NCBI GenBank assembly: GCA_025358455.1
Contig: JANYJP010000093.1
Span: 1-64,000, forward strand
Length of the DNA: 64,000 nucleotides
Source: Bacteroidales bacterium
GTDB taxonomy: Bacteria > Bacteroidota > Bacteroidia > Bacteroidales > VadinHA17
Direction: 5' to 3'
In this document: positions 8,813-19,200 of the stretch, piece after piece
Layout of the letters: the number at the start of each line of letters is the position of its first letter
Position numbering within the stretch: position 1 is the first letter of the stretch
Notes under the pieces: model-generated
Seen by the model: the letters and a program-made list of their open reading frames with translations, nothing else
Told to the model about the DNA's origin: nothing
Database searches by the model: none
Translations under genes and position numbers: made by a program

Positions 8813-10705
8813 CTATTCCAGATAGGTATACCCATACAAGCCTGAACGATAGTTTGACAGGAATTCTTTTCCTTCCTCCAGAGTGATGATACCGGCTTTA
8901 ACTGAGGTGGTTACCCATGATTCAACTGTGCGTACCATCTTCTTTGAGTTATATTGCACATATTCCAATACTTCCGCAACTGTCTCTCCATCAATAATCT
9001 GATCAATTTTATAACCATCACCATCTACAGATACATGTACAGCGTTAGTATCGCCAAACAGGTTATGAAGATCACCGAGGATCTCCTGGTATGCACCAAC
9101 CAGGAACACCCCGAGATAGTAGGGTTCTTTTCCTTTTAAGGAGTGTACCGGAAGATGATGAGATGAATTTCTGGTTGAAATGAAATTATCAATTTTGCCA
9201 TCCGAATCGCATGTCATATCCTGAATTGTTGCTGTCCGTAAAGGCTCTTCATTAAGTCTGTGAATAGGCATTATTGGAAAAATCTGGTCTATGGCCCATG
9301 CATCAGGAAGAGACTGGAAAAGAGAAAAATTACAAAAGTATTTGTCTGACAGCATTCGTGATATCTGGCGTAGTTCCTCCGGAACATGTTTGGTTACATT
9401 AGCCATCTGGTAAACTTTACGTGCAATTGACCAAAAGAGACGTTCAATCTGGGCCCTTGTTTTCAGATCGATAAGTCCAAAACCGAACCTGTCGAGGGCC
9501 TCCTCTCTTATCTGTTGTGCGTCATGCCAGGTTTCCAGCATCCGCGACTGATTAAAATTATCCCATAATACGTAAAGCTCCTTTGCAAGTTCATGGTCGT
9601 AATCGTTTAATATATCCTCAGTATCCCACGATGGCAGGGTAGTTGTTTCAAGTACCTCAAAAATAAGAACAGAGTGATGTGCAGTGAGCGACCGGCCTGA
9701 TTCTGTAATTACATTGGGATGCGGGATATTATTTTTGTTGCTTGCATCGACAAAAGTACTTATTGAGTCATTCACATATTCCTGAATAGTGTAGTTCATG
9801 CTGCTTTCGCTGTTTGATGAGCCGGTTCCATCATAGTCAACACCCAGTCCACCGCCGATATCTACGAATTCAACATTAAACCCGAGCTTATAAAGCTGAA
9901 CATAAAACTGAGAAGCCTCGCGCAAAGCAATTTTGATGCGCCGTATCTTTGTGACCTGGCTGCCTATATGAAAATGAATAAGCCTGACACAATCCCTCAT
10001 TTTATTTTTTTCAATAAAATCGATTGCTTCAAGCAACTCACTTGAGGTCAGTCCAAATTTGCTGATATCGCCACCGGAATCTTCCCATTTTCCGCTTCCC
10101 ACACTCGCCAGTTTTATCCTGATACCAAGATTTGGTTTAACCTTCAGGCGTTTTGCTATGACTGTAATAAGCTTTAACTCGTTGAGTTTTTCCACAACCA
10201 GGAAAATACGTTTTCCCATCTTCTGAGCCAGAAGTGCAAGCTCAATATAATCTTCATCTTTATATCCATTGCAAATTATCAGCGATTCAGGGTCTGTATT
10301 AATTGCTATAACTGCATGAAGTTCAGGCTTGGAGCCGGCTTCCAGTCCGATATTGAATTTTTTTCCGTGACTTACAATCTCCTCAACAACCGGTCGCATC
10401 TGATTCACTTTAATAGGATAGATAATAAAGTTCTGTGCTTTATATCCATATTCCTCTGAAGCTGATTTGAAACACTTTGAGATACTGATGATCCTGTCAT
10501 CAAGTATATCGGGGAACCGTACAAGAACAGGCGTGGAAACATCTGAAAGCATAAGTTCATCCAGGAGATCTTTGAGATCAACTGTAGCGCCATCCTTACG
10601 TGGAGTCACCGTTATATTTCCTTTATCGTTAATAGAAAAATAATCTACACCCCACCCATTGATGTTATATAATTCAGCAGAATCTTCAACTCGCCATTTT
10701 CTCAT
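8813..10705 (-). CDS. speA: Biosynthetic arginine decarboxylase
   Basis: 630 aa; IIYPIKVNQ PLP-lysine motif, HFHIGSQ, DIGGGLGVDYDGTG. Confidence 0.95.
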   Translation of the reverse strand: MRKWRVEDSAELYNINGWGVDYFSINDKGNITVTPRKDGATVDLKDLLDELMLSDVSTPVLVRFPDILDDRIISISKCFKSASEEYGYKAQNFIIYPIKVNQMRPVVEEIVSHGKKFNIGLEAGSKPELHAVIAINTDPESLIICNGYKDEDYIELALLAQKMGKRIFLVVEKLNELKLITVIAKRLKVKPNLGIRIKLASVGSGKWEDSGGDISKFGLTSSELLEAIDFIEKNKMRDCVRLIHFHIGSQVTKIRRIKIALREASQFYVQLYKLGFNVEFVDIGGGLGVDYDGTGSSNSESSMNYTIQEYVNDSISTFVDASNKNNIPHPNVITESGRSLTAHHSVLIFEVLETTTLPSWDTEDILNDYDHELAKELYVLWDNFNQSRMLETWHDAQQIREEALDRFGFGLIDLKTRAQIERLFWSIARKVYQMANVTKHVPEELRQISRMLSDKYFCNFSLFQSLPDAWAIDQIFPIMPIHRLNEEPLRTATIQDMTCDSDGKIDNFISTRNSSHHLPVHSLKGKEPYYLGVFLVGAYQEILGDLHNLFGDTNAVHVSVDGDGYKIDQIIDGETVAEVLEYVQYNSKKMVRTVESWVTTSVKAGIITLEEGKEFLSNYRSGLYGYTYLE

Positions 10706-10900
10706 AATCAGTAATTTTGCCTTGTTTAATCAGGCCGCAAAGGTCTGAAAAAAATGTGTTTTTTACAATGTTATAAAATTAACGTGAAAATGACATCTAT
10801 TTCAAATGCAAATACTAGCACAGAATTGAATAATGTCAAATATATGTTGTTGAAGGGAAGAGATATAATACTTCCATTCAAACTTTTGTAACAGTAAGTT

Positions 10901-12532
10901 TTAATTAAAAGGAATAGTTTTTAAATCGATCTTATTTAATATCTTATAAACAGGGTACGGGTTATACCCCATTCCCCATTGTGGTACAAGATACTTGTCA
11001 AAAAAGTTCCAGGTTACCAATCCGTCATTCGATTGAGGTTCTAACAGGTATGCTGCAACATTTGCGAGCGGCTGGGCTGTTCTCACTATTATTGTGCCTG
11101 CTGGCAAATCAATAGTTTTAACCAGATATGTTCCTGATAGTGTATTGGTATAATGTCCCTGGTTCAGTCTCGGAATGCTTTTCAGGTCGCTGACCTCAAA
11201 ACATTCTGCGTCAACCTGGGTATTGTCTTTAAGCTTTTCCAGTTTGATTCCATGTACTTTAAGAAGATTAAGAATATCGGGATCTTTGACACTGAGGATA
11301 TAAGCAAATGGGAACCTGACACTTTTTGTTGGGTAATAATCAATATAATAAGGAATAGTGACATCTTTCTGTCTGTCGGTCCTCTTGTAATTTTTTCTGC
11401 CATTGGCATCAGAAACAAGTTCTGCCTCGTACGTTTTTATTGTAACTTTTTCAGCAACAGGGCTGACTTTATATTCGATCGCGAATGAATCTGTAACAGC
11501 AGGGTTTGATCCTCTGGCAATAGTTCTTTTATCAACTTCATTCAACATGGTTTTTATTTCGGTATTATGAGATGCAGCATAGTCAAGCAATGAATGGATA
11601 AGATAATAACAACCAATAACACGTGATTTATAATCTGCATATACATAGTTTTCATTGAGTATGCCAAGTCTGTTACGGATACCATAATAATTACTCATAT
11701 AGCGTGGCTCAGACGCGTCGAGAACCCAGCCTTTATCCGGGTCCATCATATCGAAAAATTCACCATAAAAACAATTTTCAGTTTTATACCTGCCCAATAA
11801 AGTTTTTGATATTTCGGGCATCATCTTATCGCGCATATAAGCTATTAATGAGTTATCACCATTAGGATTAACCATCCAGGTAAAGGTCACCGGTTCAACA
11901 TGGTAAGACCCGTCAGTAGTATGACAATCCATAAAAACTGAAGGATCCCATTTGTTAAAAACATTTTTCAATACCCCTTTGACTTCAGGAGACTCAGCCT
12001 TCATCCCATCACGGTTTAAATCAAGAAATTGCCCATTATACCTTACTCCTACCCCATTTAACGGGCCATTCTGGTTGGTCCTGTTCAATGTGCTGATCTT
12101 TTGATTACCGTCGGGATTAAAAAGCGGGCAAATAAGAAGAACTACGTTTTTGAAGATTTTCGGATCCTTGTCTTTCAGAAGATCCCTGACATACATTAAA
12201 ACGGCCTCTTTGCCCTCAACTTCACCGGCATGAATATTTGCCTGAATATATACTACAATTCTTTTATCGTTAGCAAGGTCGCCGGGTGACTTTGGCAAAG
12301 GGTTCCCGATAATCAGAAGCGGAACCTCCCTCCCTTCAACAGAAGTTGCAATCTTTTCAACCCTGATATAGTGAGAAGATACTTTCAGCTGATCAATAAA
12401 GGTATTTACATCATAATAATCTGACGTGGAGGTATAATTTGATTTTTCTGCTACAGTCTGCAATTTCTCCTGACAGAAAGTACTTATTCCTGAAAAAAAT
12501 ATGATGAAAAAAAGAATAACTGACCTTTTCAT
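10901..12532 (-). CDS. M14-family zinc carboxypeptidase
   Basis: Signal peptide; IHAGEVEGKEA and DCHTTDGSYH zinc-binding motifs. Confidence 0.88.
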   Translation of the reverse strand: MKRSVILFFIIFFSGISTFCQEKLQTVAEKSNYTSTSDYYDVNTFIDQLKVSSHYIRVEKIATSVEGREVPLLIIGNPLPKSPGDLANDKRIVVYIQANIHAGEVEGKEAVLMYVRDLLKDKDPKIFKNVVLLICPLFNPDGNQKISTLNRTNQNGPLNGVGVRYNGQFLDLNRDGMKAESPEVKGVLKNVFNKWDPSVFMDCHTTDGSYHVEPVTFTWMVNPNGDNSLIAYMRDKMMPEISKTLLGRYKTENCFYGEFFDMMDPDKGWVLDASEPRYMSNYYGIRNRLGILNENYVYADYKSRVIGCYYLIHSLLDYAASHNTEIKTMLNEVDKRTIARGSNPAVTDSFAIEYKVSPVAEKVTIKTYEAELVSDANGRKNYKRTDRQKDVTIPYYIDYYPTKSVRFPFAYILSVKDPDILNLLKVHGIKLEKLKDNTQVDAECFEVSDLKSIPRLNQGHYTNTLSGTYLVKTIDLPAGTIIVRTAQPLANVAAYLLEPQSNDGLVTWNFFDKYLVPQWGMGYNPYPVYKILNKIDLKTIPFN

Positions 12533-12870
12533 GATTATTTAGATTTTTAATTTAAGCGGATAAAAATAGATATATTTTTGATGTTGTCAGTCAGGTAATA
12601 TGCATTATAATCAAATATGCTAAATATCAGTTTATTTTAGATTCAAATAGAATGGGAGAAAAAATATGAGATATTAAAATAATTGAAAATCAATTTATTT
12701 ACCCCGGAATCAGCGATAGAAAACTGATATTTAAGGCTATGGAAAAGACTACAGAAAACGAAGAAAATCAATTAAGTTTTAAAATTATTCAAAAATACTT
12801 CTTTAAAATTGTTAATAATATCTCAAAATAATTACGTACATTGCGAAACTAATTTTAAAAAAAGAATAAA

Positions 12871-13062
12871 ATGAACAAAGGAACAGTGAAATTTTTTAAT
12901 GTATCAAAAGGATTCGGATTCATTAAAGATGCAGATTCGGATAATGAATATTTTGTACATGTATCTGGTCTGAAAGATCAGATTAAAGAGAATGATGAAG
13001 TTACGTTTGAACTTCAGGAAGGTAAAAAAGGAATTAATGCCGTAGACGTAAGACTAGCTTAG
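12871..13062 (+). CDS. Cold-shock domain protein
   Basis: MNKGTVKFFNVSKGFGFIKD...YFVHVSGL (RNP1/RNP2). Confidence 0.95.
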   Translation: MNKGTVKFFNVSKGFGFIKDADSDNEYFVHVSGLKDQIKENDEVTFELQEGKKGINAVDVRLA

Positions 13063-13089
13063 TTAATCTATACAAAGATTTATTATTCA

Positions 13090-13117
13090 GCCGGTGATGA
13101 GATCACCGGCTTTTTTT
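13090..13117 (+). terminator. Intrinsic terminator of the cold-shock gene
   Basis: gccggtgat-gag-atcaccggc followed by ttttttt. Confidence 0.9.
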
Positions 13118-13136
13118 ATTCAATATGACAGTTTAA

Positions 13137-13250
13137 TTACTGTCTTTTCTTTTCTTCTTTTTTGGCTTTCTTAGCAAGTCTCTTTTCTTTCAGACTTTTT
13201 GTGGGCTCTTTCTTGCTGTTTGTCTGCTCTTTTGCTTTTTCGTGTGACAT
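13137..13250 (-). CDS. 37-aa highly basic small protein (below the ORF-track length cutoff)
   Basis: Minus-strand translation MSHEKAKEQTNSKKEPTKSLKEKRLAKKAKKEEKKRQ*; convergent with the cold-shock gene. Confidence 0.55.
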   Translation of the reverse strand: MSHEKAKEQTNSKKEPTKSLKEKRLAKKAKKEEKKRQ

Positions 13251-13411
13251 GGCTGTATGATTAAAGTTAATAAAAGGCACTCCAAATATAAACAAAATCA
13301 TTTAATACTTAGTTCATACTCTGAACCTGATCTTCACTGATAAATACCTGTTCATCTATTATTCTGATAATTCTCCGGTTACAACTACTTTCCGAAGAGC
13401 CTGTTATTTTG

Positions 13412-14140
13412 TTACAATCGATTGGCAGCTTCCTCATCAATGAACCATTTCAGAATTCCAAAGACAGGAACAACATATGATGCAGGAAAGTTTAAAGCCA
13501 TTGGGCTTTTTTTCATAATCCCTGCAATAATTTCCGATTTCCTTATTCCGGTAACGAGAAAAGCGACAACCCCCGAATTATTAATTACCCTTCCTGTGAG
13601 TGTGATTCTTTTTTGTTTTGTAACAGGATGAGTTGCAACCTCGCAGATCTTGTGCGATGAAAAAAGATCTAAATGTCCGGGAAAAATAGAAGCTGTATGA
13701 CCATCCTCTCCAAGTCCGAGAATAATCAGGTCAAATGATGGTAACCCACCTCTTTGTTGAGTAAAACCAGAAATCTCACTTGAATATCTATCTGCCTCAC
13801 TCTGAGGATCGTTCTCGCCCTTTATTCTATGGATATTTGAAGCGGGGATATCAATTTTATCTATGAATTTTTGTTTTGCCATGCCAAAATTACTCTCGCT
13901 TTTATCCGGAGGAACACATCTTTCATCACCCCAGAAGAGATGAAGAAATTCCCAGGGTACCGAGTTTGAATATTTATCGCCCAGAAGAGAGAATAACAGT
14001 TCAGGAGTTGACCCACCAGATAATGCAACTGTAAAAGGCTTCTTTCTTTTATCTGATTCCTTTATCATTTTTGAAAGCTCCTCAGCAAATTTCTCAGCAA
14101 GAATGTATGGTGTAGGGAATATTTTTACAGAGCTATCCAA
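13412..14140 (-). CDS. pgl: 6-phosphogluconolactonase
   Basis: VALSGGSTPELLFSLL, FWGDERCVPPDKSESNFGM, LGLGEDGHTASIFPG. Confidence 0.93.
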   Translation of the reverse strand: MDSSVKIFPTPYILAEKFAEELSKMIKESDKRKKPFTVALSGGSTPELLFSLLGDKYSNSVPWEFLHLFWGDERCVPPDKSESNFGMAKQKFIDKIDIPASNIHRIKGENDPQSEADRYSSEISGFTQQRGGLPSFDLIILGLGEDGHTASIFPGHLDLFSSHKICEVATHPVTKQKRITLTGRVINNSGVVAFLVTGIRKSEIIAGIMKKSPMALNFPASYVVPVFGILKWFIDEEAANRL

Positions 14141-14219
14141 TTTATTAATAATTTTTTATCTGAGTATTTGTAATTTATACTTTCTACTATACCCTTTTCC
14201 CCTTCAGGGATGCAGGCAA

Positions 14220-15761
14220 TTACAGTTCACAATAGAGTTCATCATCGGCAAGATTTTTACAGGGATATCTCCATGTAAGTCCATCTCCTTCAATAAGATC
14301 ATTCGCGTGTTCAGGGCCCCACGTCCCTGCCGGATAACCGAAAACCTTAATTGATGGATTATTTGCCCAGGCCTGCTGAATAGGTTCCAGAAATTTCCAT
14401 GCGGTCTCAACTTCATCATCACGTGAAAAAAGCGTTGAATCGCCTACCATAACATCATGAAGCAACCTCTCGTAAGCGGAAGGTACTCTAATGTTTGCCA
14501 GGTCTTTATAATGGAAATCCATGTTAACATTCTTTACATTGAATCCTGCACCTGGTTCTTTCATATCAAATTTCAGCAACATGCCTTCATCCGGTTGAAT
14601 CCTGATTATTAACTGATTAGACGATAATATACCCGATTCTCTCAGAAAGAGATGATGTGGCGTTTGTTTAAAATGAATTACAATTTCCGTAACTTTTGTA
14701 GGAAGCCTCTTACCCGTACGGATATAAAACGGCACTCCGCCCCATCGCCAGTTATTAATAAAAAACTTAATGGCAACATATGTCTCTGTGCGCGAATCAA
14801 CAGCAACTCCTTTCTCATACCTGTAACCAGTTACACATTCACCTCTGATCAGGGAACCAGTATATTGTCCTCTTATAACCTGGTCCGCGACATCTTCTTC
14901 CTTAATGGGCTGCAAAGACTGGAACACCTTCAGAATCTCGTTTCTTATGGCATCCGCGTCAAGAGATGAAGGTGGCTCCATTGCCGTAAGTCCAACCATC
15001 TGAAGAAGATGATTCTGCACCATATCGCGCAAAGCACCTGCTGAGTCGTAATATCCTCCCCTCTGTTCTACTCCTATGTTTTCAGCAGAAGTAATTTCAA
15101 TACGGTGAATATAATTTCTGTTCCATAATGGTTCAAACATACCATTGGCAAATCTTGTAACGAGAAGATTCTGAACTGTTTCCTTTCCCAGATAGTGATC
15201 TATTCTGAAAATCTGCTCCTCACTTATGATTTCATGCAAAGTCCTGTTAAGCTTACGACCCGATTGCAGATCATACCCAAAAGGTTTTTCAATTATCACC
15301 CTTCTGAATCCGCTTTCCTGATTACTTAGCCCGGCTTTGGCCAGATTTACTGCAATGATCTCATACATACTTGGAGGTGTAGCCATATAAAATATATAGT
15401 TTCCGCCGACACCATATTTCGCATCAAGTTCCTGCAACAGGGTTTTCAACTCAGAATATCCATTCTCTGAGGTATTATCCATCGAATGATAATAAATATC
15501 CTGTGTAAAGGTTTCAACAAGAGTCTGATCAGAAATTTTTTCTTCAGAATAAACCCTGATGGACTCGCTCATTTTAATCCTGAAACCCTCAGCCGAAATT
15601 TTTGTCCTTCCTATTCCCAGAATTGCATATTTCTCCGGCATTAATTTTTGTGTCCTCAATGAAAATATTGCCGGCATCAACTTCCTGTGAGTAAGATCTC
15701 CCGAGGCACCAAAAATCACAATAATAAGGTTCTTTGCTTTTTTCATTGAAAAACTGATCAA
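14220..15761 (-). CDS. zwf: Glucose-6-phosphate 1-dehydrogenase
   Basis: IFGASGDLTHRKLMPA, FRIDHYLGKETVQNLLVTRFAN, WGGVPFYIRTGKRLP. Confidence 0.96.
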   Translation of the reverse strand: MISFSMKKAKNLIIVIFGASGDLTHRKLMPAIFSLRTQKLMPEKYAILGIGRTKISAEGFRIKMSESIRVYSEEKISDQTLVETFTQDIYYHSMDNTSENGYSELKTLLQELDAKYGVGGNYIFYMATPPSMYEIIAVNLAKAGLSNQESGFRRVIIEKPFGYDLQSGRKLNRTLHEIISEEQIFRIDHYLGKETVQNLLVTRFANGMFEPLWNRNYIHRIEITSAENIGVEQRGGYYDSAGALRDMVQNHLLQMVGLTAMEPPSSLDADAIRNEILKVFQSLQPIKEEDVADQVIRGQYTGSLIRGECVTGYRYEKGVAVDSRTETYVAIKFFINNWRWGGVPFYIRTGKRLPTKVTEIVIHFKQTPHHLFLRESGILSSNQLIIRIQPDEGMLLKFDMKEPGAGFNVKNVNMDFHYKDLANIRVPSAYERLLHDVMVGDSTLFSRDDEVETAWKFLEPIQQAWANNPSIKVFGYPAGTWGPEHANDLIEGDGLTWRYPCKNLADDELYCEL

Positions 15762-16020
15762 TAAGTTATTAATAATGTGACTAGCTGTGTATAGACTAAT
15801 AAGCTACAAAGTAACAAAAAATTGTATAAAGCAGTTCATCGAGGTTGTTAATTAATGGGCATATTCGTTACTAAAACCCACCCTGCCTGCAGGCATCCGG
15901 GGTAAAAAAGATATTAACCTGTGTGGAACTGTCAATTAATAATTTGATAATATTTTTAGAATTTATAGAATTTCATTAATTTTTTTAATGATAATAGCGA
16001 TAATCTGAAAGAATAAGTTG

Positions 16021-16028
16021 TATATTTG
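16021..16028 (+). promoter_or_regulatory. Candidate -7 box for gltB
   Basis: TATATTTG matches Bacteroidota TAnnTTTG, about 180 nt upstream of the gltB ATG; no convincing -33 element seen. Confidence 0.45.
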
Positions 16029-16047
16029 CCGGCATATGTTAACATAA

Positions 16048-16110
16048 ATGAATAATTTTAGATCCATATTATCATCGCGCATCATTAAAAGGTTAATTGG
16101 AACTGACTGA
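16048..16110 (+). CDS. Candidate 20-codon leader peptide (uORF) of gltBD
   Basis: atgaataattttagatccatattatcatcgcgcatcattaaaaggttaattggaactgactga = MNNFRSILSSRIIKRLIGTD*; its stop codon overlaps the antiterminator arm. Confidence 0.45.
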   Translation: MNNFRSILSSRIIKRLIGTD

Positions 16111-16172
16111 GAATGGTGTTTGATATCGGATTAGGGATGACCGTTCTCTCAAACACAGAGAACGGTTTTTTT
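16109..16172 (+). promoter_or_regulatory. Candidate transcription attenuator: antiterminator (16109-16117 with 16140-16148) versus terminator (16140-16149 with 16157-16166 plus T tract)
   Basis: gagaatggt can pair with accgttctc (9 bp, one U-G). The same accgttctc(t) pairs with agagaacggt followed by ttttttt. Confidence 0.65.
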
Positions 16173-16204
16173 GTATCTTACAGAGAATATATAAGGGATA
16201 AATT

Positions 16205-19200
16205 ATGAGAAAAGAACGGCCACAACAACAGGGATTGTACCGGCAAGAGTTTGAACATGAGAATTGCGGTATAGGATTTGTAGCCCACCTGAAAGGGAAA
16301 AAGTCACATTCAATTATCAGACAAGGACTTGACATTCTTACCAACATGACTCATCGGGGTGCAGAAGGAGCAGATAGTAAAACCGGAGACGGAGCAGGAG
16401 TATTGATACAGGTTCCCCGGGATTTTTACCTGATACAGGGATATTCTCTTCCACCGGAAGGACAGTTTGGAACAGGGCTGGTATTTTTTCCTCAGGACAG
16501 TTCTGATGCTGCAAAGTGCAAGGAAATATTTATTAATATAATTAAGGAAGAAGGCGTTGATCTGATTGGTTTTCGTGATGTGCCACGTAATAACACTTTT
16601 ATAGGAGATATTGCACGCGCTGCCGAACCTGAAATAGTGCAGATCCTCCTTGGTTCAGATATACCTCAGGATGACCTTGAACGCAAATTATACATTATAA
16701 GGAAAAGGACAGAAAATGCCATACGTAACTCAGATCTGAAACAAAAAAGCTTCTTTTATATTCCAAGTCTCTCTACCAAGGTACTTATATATAAAGGTAT
16801 GCTGACTTCCAATCAGCTTGGCGAGTATTTCCTCGACCTGAACGATGAGCGTCTAAAGAGCGCAATTGCATTAGTTCACTCACGATTCAGCACCAACACT
16901 TTTCCAAGTTGGGATCTGGCCCAGCCGTTCAGGATGCTTGGACATAACGGAGAGATAAATACCATAAAAGGTAACCGGTTCTGGATGGAAGCAAGGGAAT
17001 CGATCCTTAAATCTGAGAAACTTGGTGACCTGTCGAGGTTATATCCCATAATTGAGCCTGACAAAAGTGATTCGGCTTCACTTGATAATGTTCTTGAATT
17101 TCTGATAATGAGTGGTAAATCACTTCCTTATGCAATGTCAATTCTTATTCCAGAATCTATAAATGATAAAAACCCAATCTCTCCCGAGCTAAAGGCTTTC
17201 TATAAGTATCACTCAACATTTATGGAACCCTGGGACGGTCCGGCATCGCTTATTTTTTCAGATGGAAGGTACATTGGGGGAATGCTTGACAGGAATGGTC
17301 TCCGGCCCTCGAGGTATGTAATAACTACCAGCGATCTTATCGTGCTTGGGTCAGAAGCCGGAGTGCAGTCATTTGAACCGGAGGAGATCAGGGAGAAAGG
17401 ACGATTGAAAGCCGGAAAAATGATTCTGGTCGATACCAAAGCAGGTAAAATTTATTACGATAAAGAACTAAAGGCAACACTTGCAGCTGAATATCCTTAC
17501 GGGGAATGGATCCAGCAGAATATGGTCAAACTGGAAAAGATCGAAACCGCCCACATAGAGTCAACTGATATGGGTGATAACTACGATAAGTATATCACCT
17601 CATTTAATTACTCGATGGAGGATACCGACAGGATAATAAAAGAAATGGCTGCAACAGGAAAGGAACCTATTGGCTCAATGGGAAATGATGTTCCGGTAGC
17701 GGTCCTTTCAAGGAAACCCTACAGGTTATTCAACTATTTCAAGCAACAGTTTGCCCAGGTTACCAACCCTCCTATCGATCCTATCAGGGAGGAACTTGTA
17801 ATGACCCTGTCAGGGTACCTGGGATCATTGCAGGATAACCTTCTGGAAACTTCCCCGTTACATGTAAAAATGGTAAGGTTCAGAAATCCTGTTATATCAA
17901 ATACTTACTTTCAGGTGGTTAAAAATTTAAGATACAAGGGATTTTCTTCAGCAAACCTGCTGCTTCATTTTGATGCCCAAAAAGGAGCCGAAGGGTTACA
18001 AAATGCTATTGAACAATTATGTAATGATTCGGAGAAGGCCGTGGATGAAGGAAAAAATTATATAATCCTTTCCGACAGGGGTATAAACGAAAACGCGGCT
18101 CCTATACCTTCATTGCTGGCAGTATCAGCAGTACACCATCACCTGATTAAAAAGCGCAAGAGAATGCAGATCGATATTGTTGTGGAATCGGCAGAACCAC
18201 GTGAAGTGATGCATTTTGCACTTCTTTTCGGATACGGGGCAAGCATTATCAATCCATATATGAGTCTTGCTGTTATAGATAAACTAGTTAAAGAAAAAGC
18301 AATTCAGCTCGACTACGAGAAAGCTGAGGCGAACTATATCACTTCCATTCAAAAAGGCTTGCTTAAGATCATGTCCAAGATGGGCATCAGTACCCTCAGA
18401 AGCTACCGGTCATCTCAGATATTTGAAGCTGTCGGTATTCATCCCGACGTGATTAACAGGTACTTTACCGGTACTGTATCAAGACTTGGAGGGATAGGGA
18501 TGCATGAGATTGCCGAAGAAGTTCTGATTCCTCACCGGAAGGCATTTATTGAAGAGCAGCAACCTGAAATACTTACTGAAGGCGTTTATTCGTACAGGAA
18601 GAACGGGGAACACCATGCCTGGAATCCGGAAACCATTTCATTGCTACAATGGAGCACCGGCACGGCCGACTACAGTAAATTCAAAGAATATAGCAGCAGG
18701 GTAAATGCGGATACAGCAAAACCGGGATTCATACGAGGTTTGTTGAAAATAAAAACCAATCCTATTCCCATAGATGAAGTTGAATCCGTGGAACTCATAA
18801 TGAAAAGGTTTGTTACAGGAGCTATGTCATTTGGTTCAATAAGCCGTGAGGCACATGAGACTCTGGCTATTGCTATGAACAGGATCGGTGGACGCAGTAA
18901 CACCGGAGAGGGAGGAGAAGATCCATTAAGGTTCAAACCGCTGCCAAATGGTGACAGTGTCAGAAGTGCTATCAAACAGGTTGCAAGCGGCCGTTTTGGT
19001 GTAACAACAGAATATCTTGTCAATGCTGATGAACTGCAGATCAAAATTGCCCAGGGAGCAAAACCGGGTGAAGGTGGACAGTTACCAGGTCAAAAAGTTG
19101 ATAAAATAATAGCAAAGACCAGATATGCAATACCGGGAATAACTCTTATATCCCCGCCCCCTCATCATGATATTTATTCAATTGAAGATCTTGCACAACT

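Noticed and set aside
15881-15900. Palindrome tgcctgcaggca between zwf and gltB as a REP or mobile-element end
   Set aside because: Single copy seen in the window, with no flanking target duplication or transposase.
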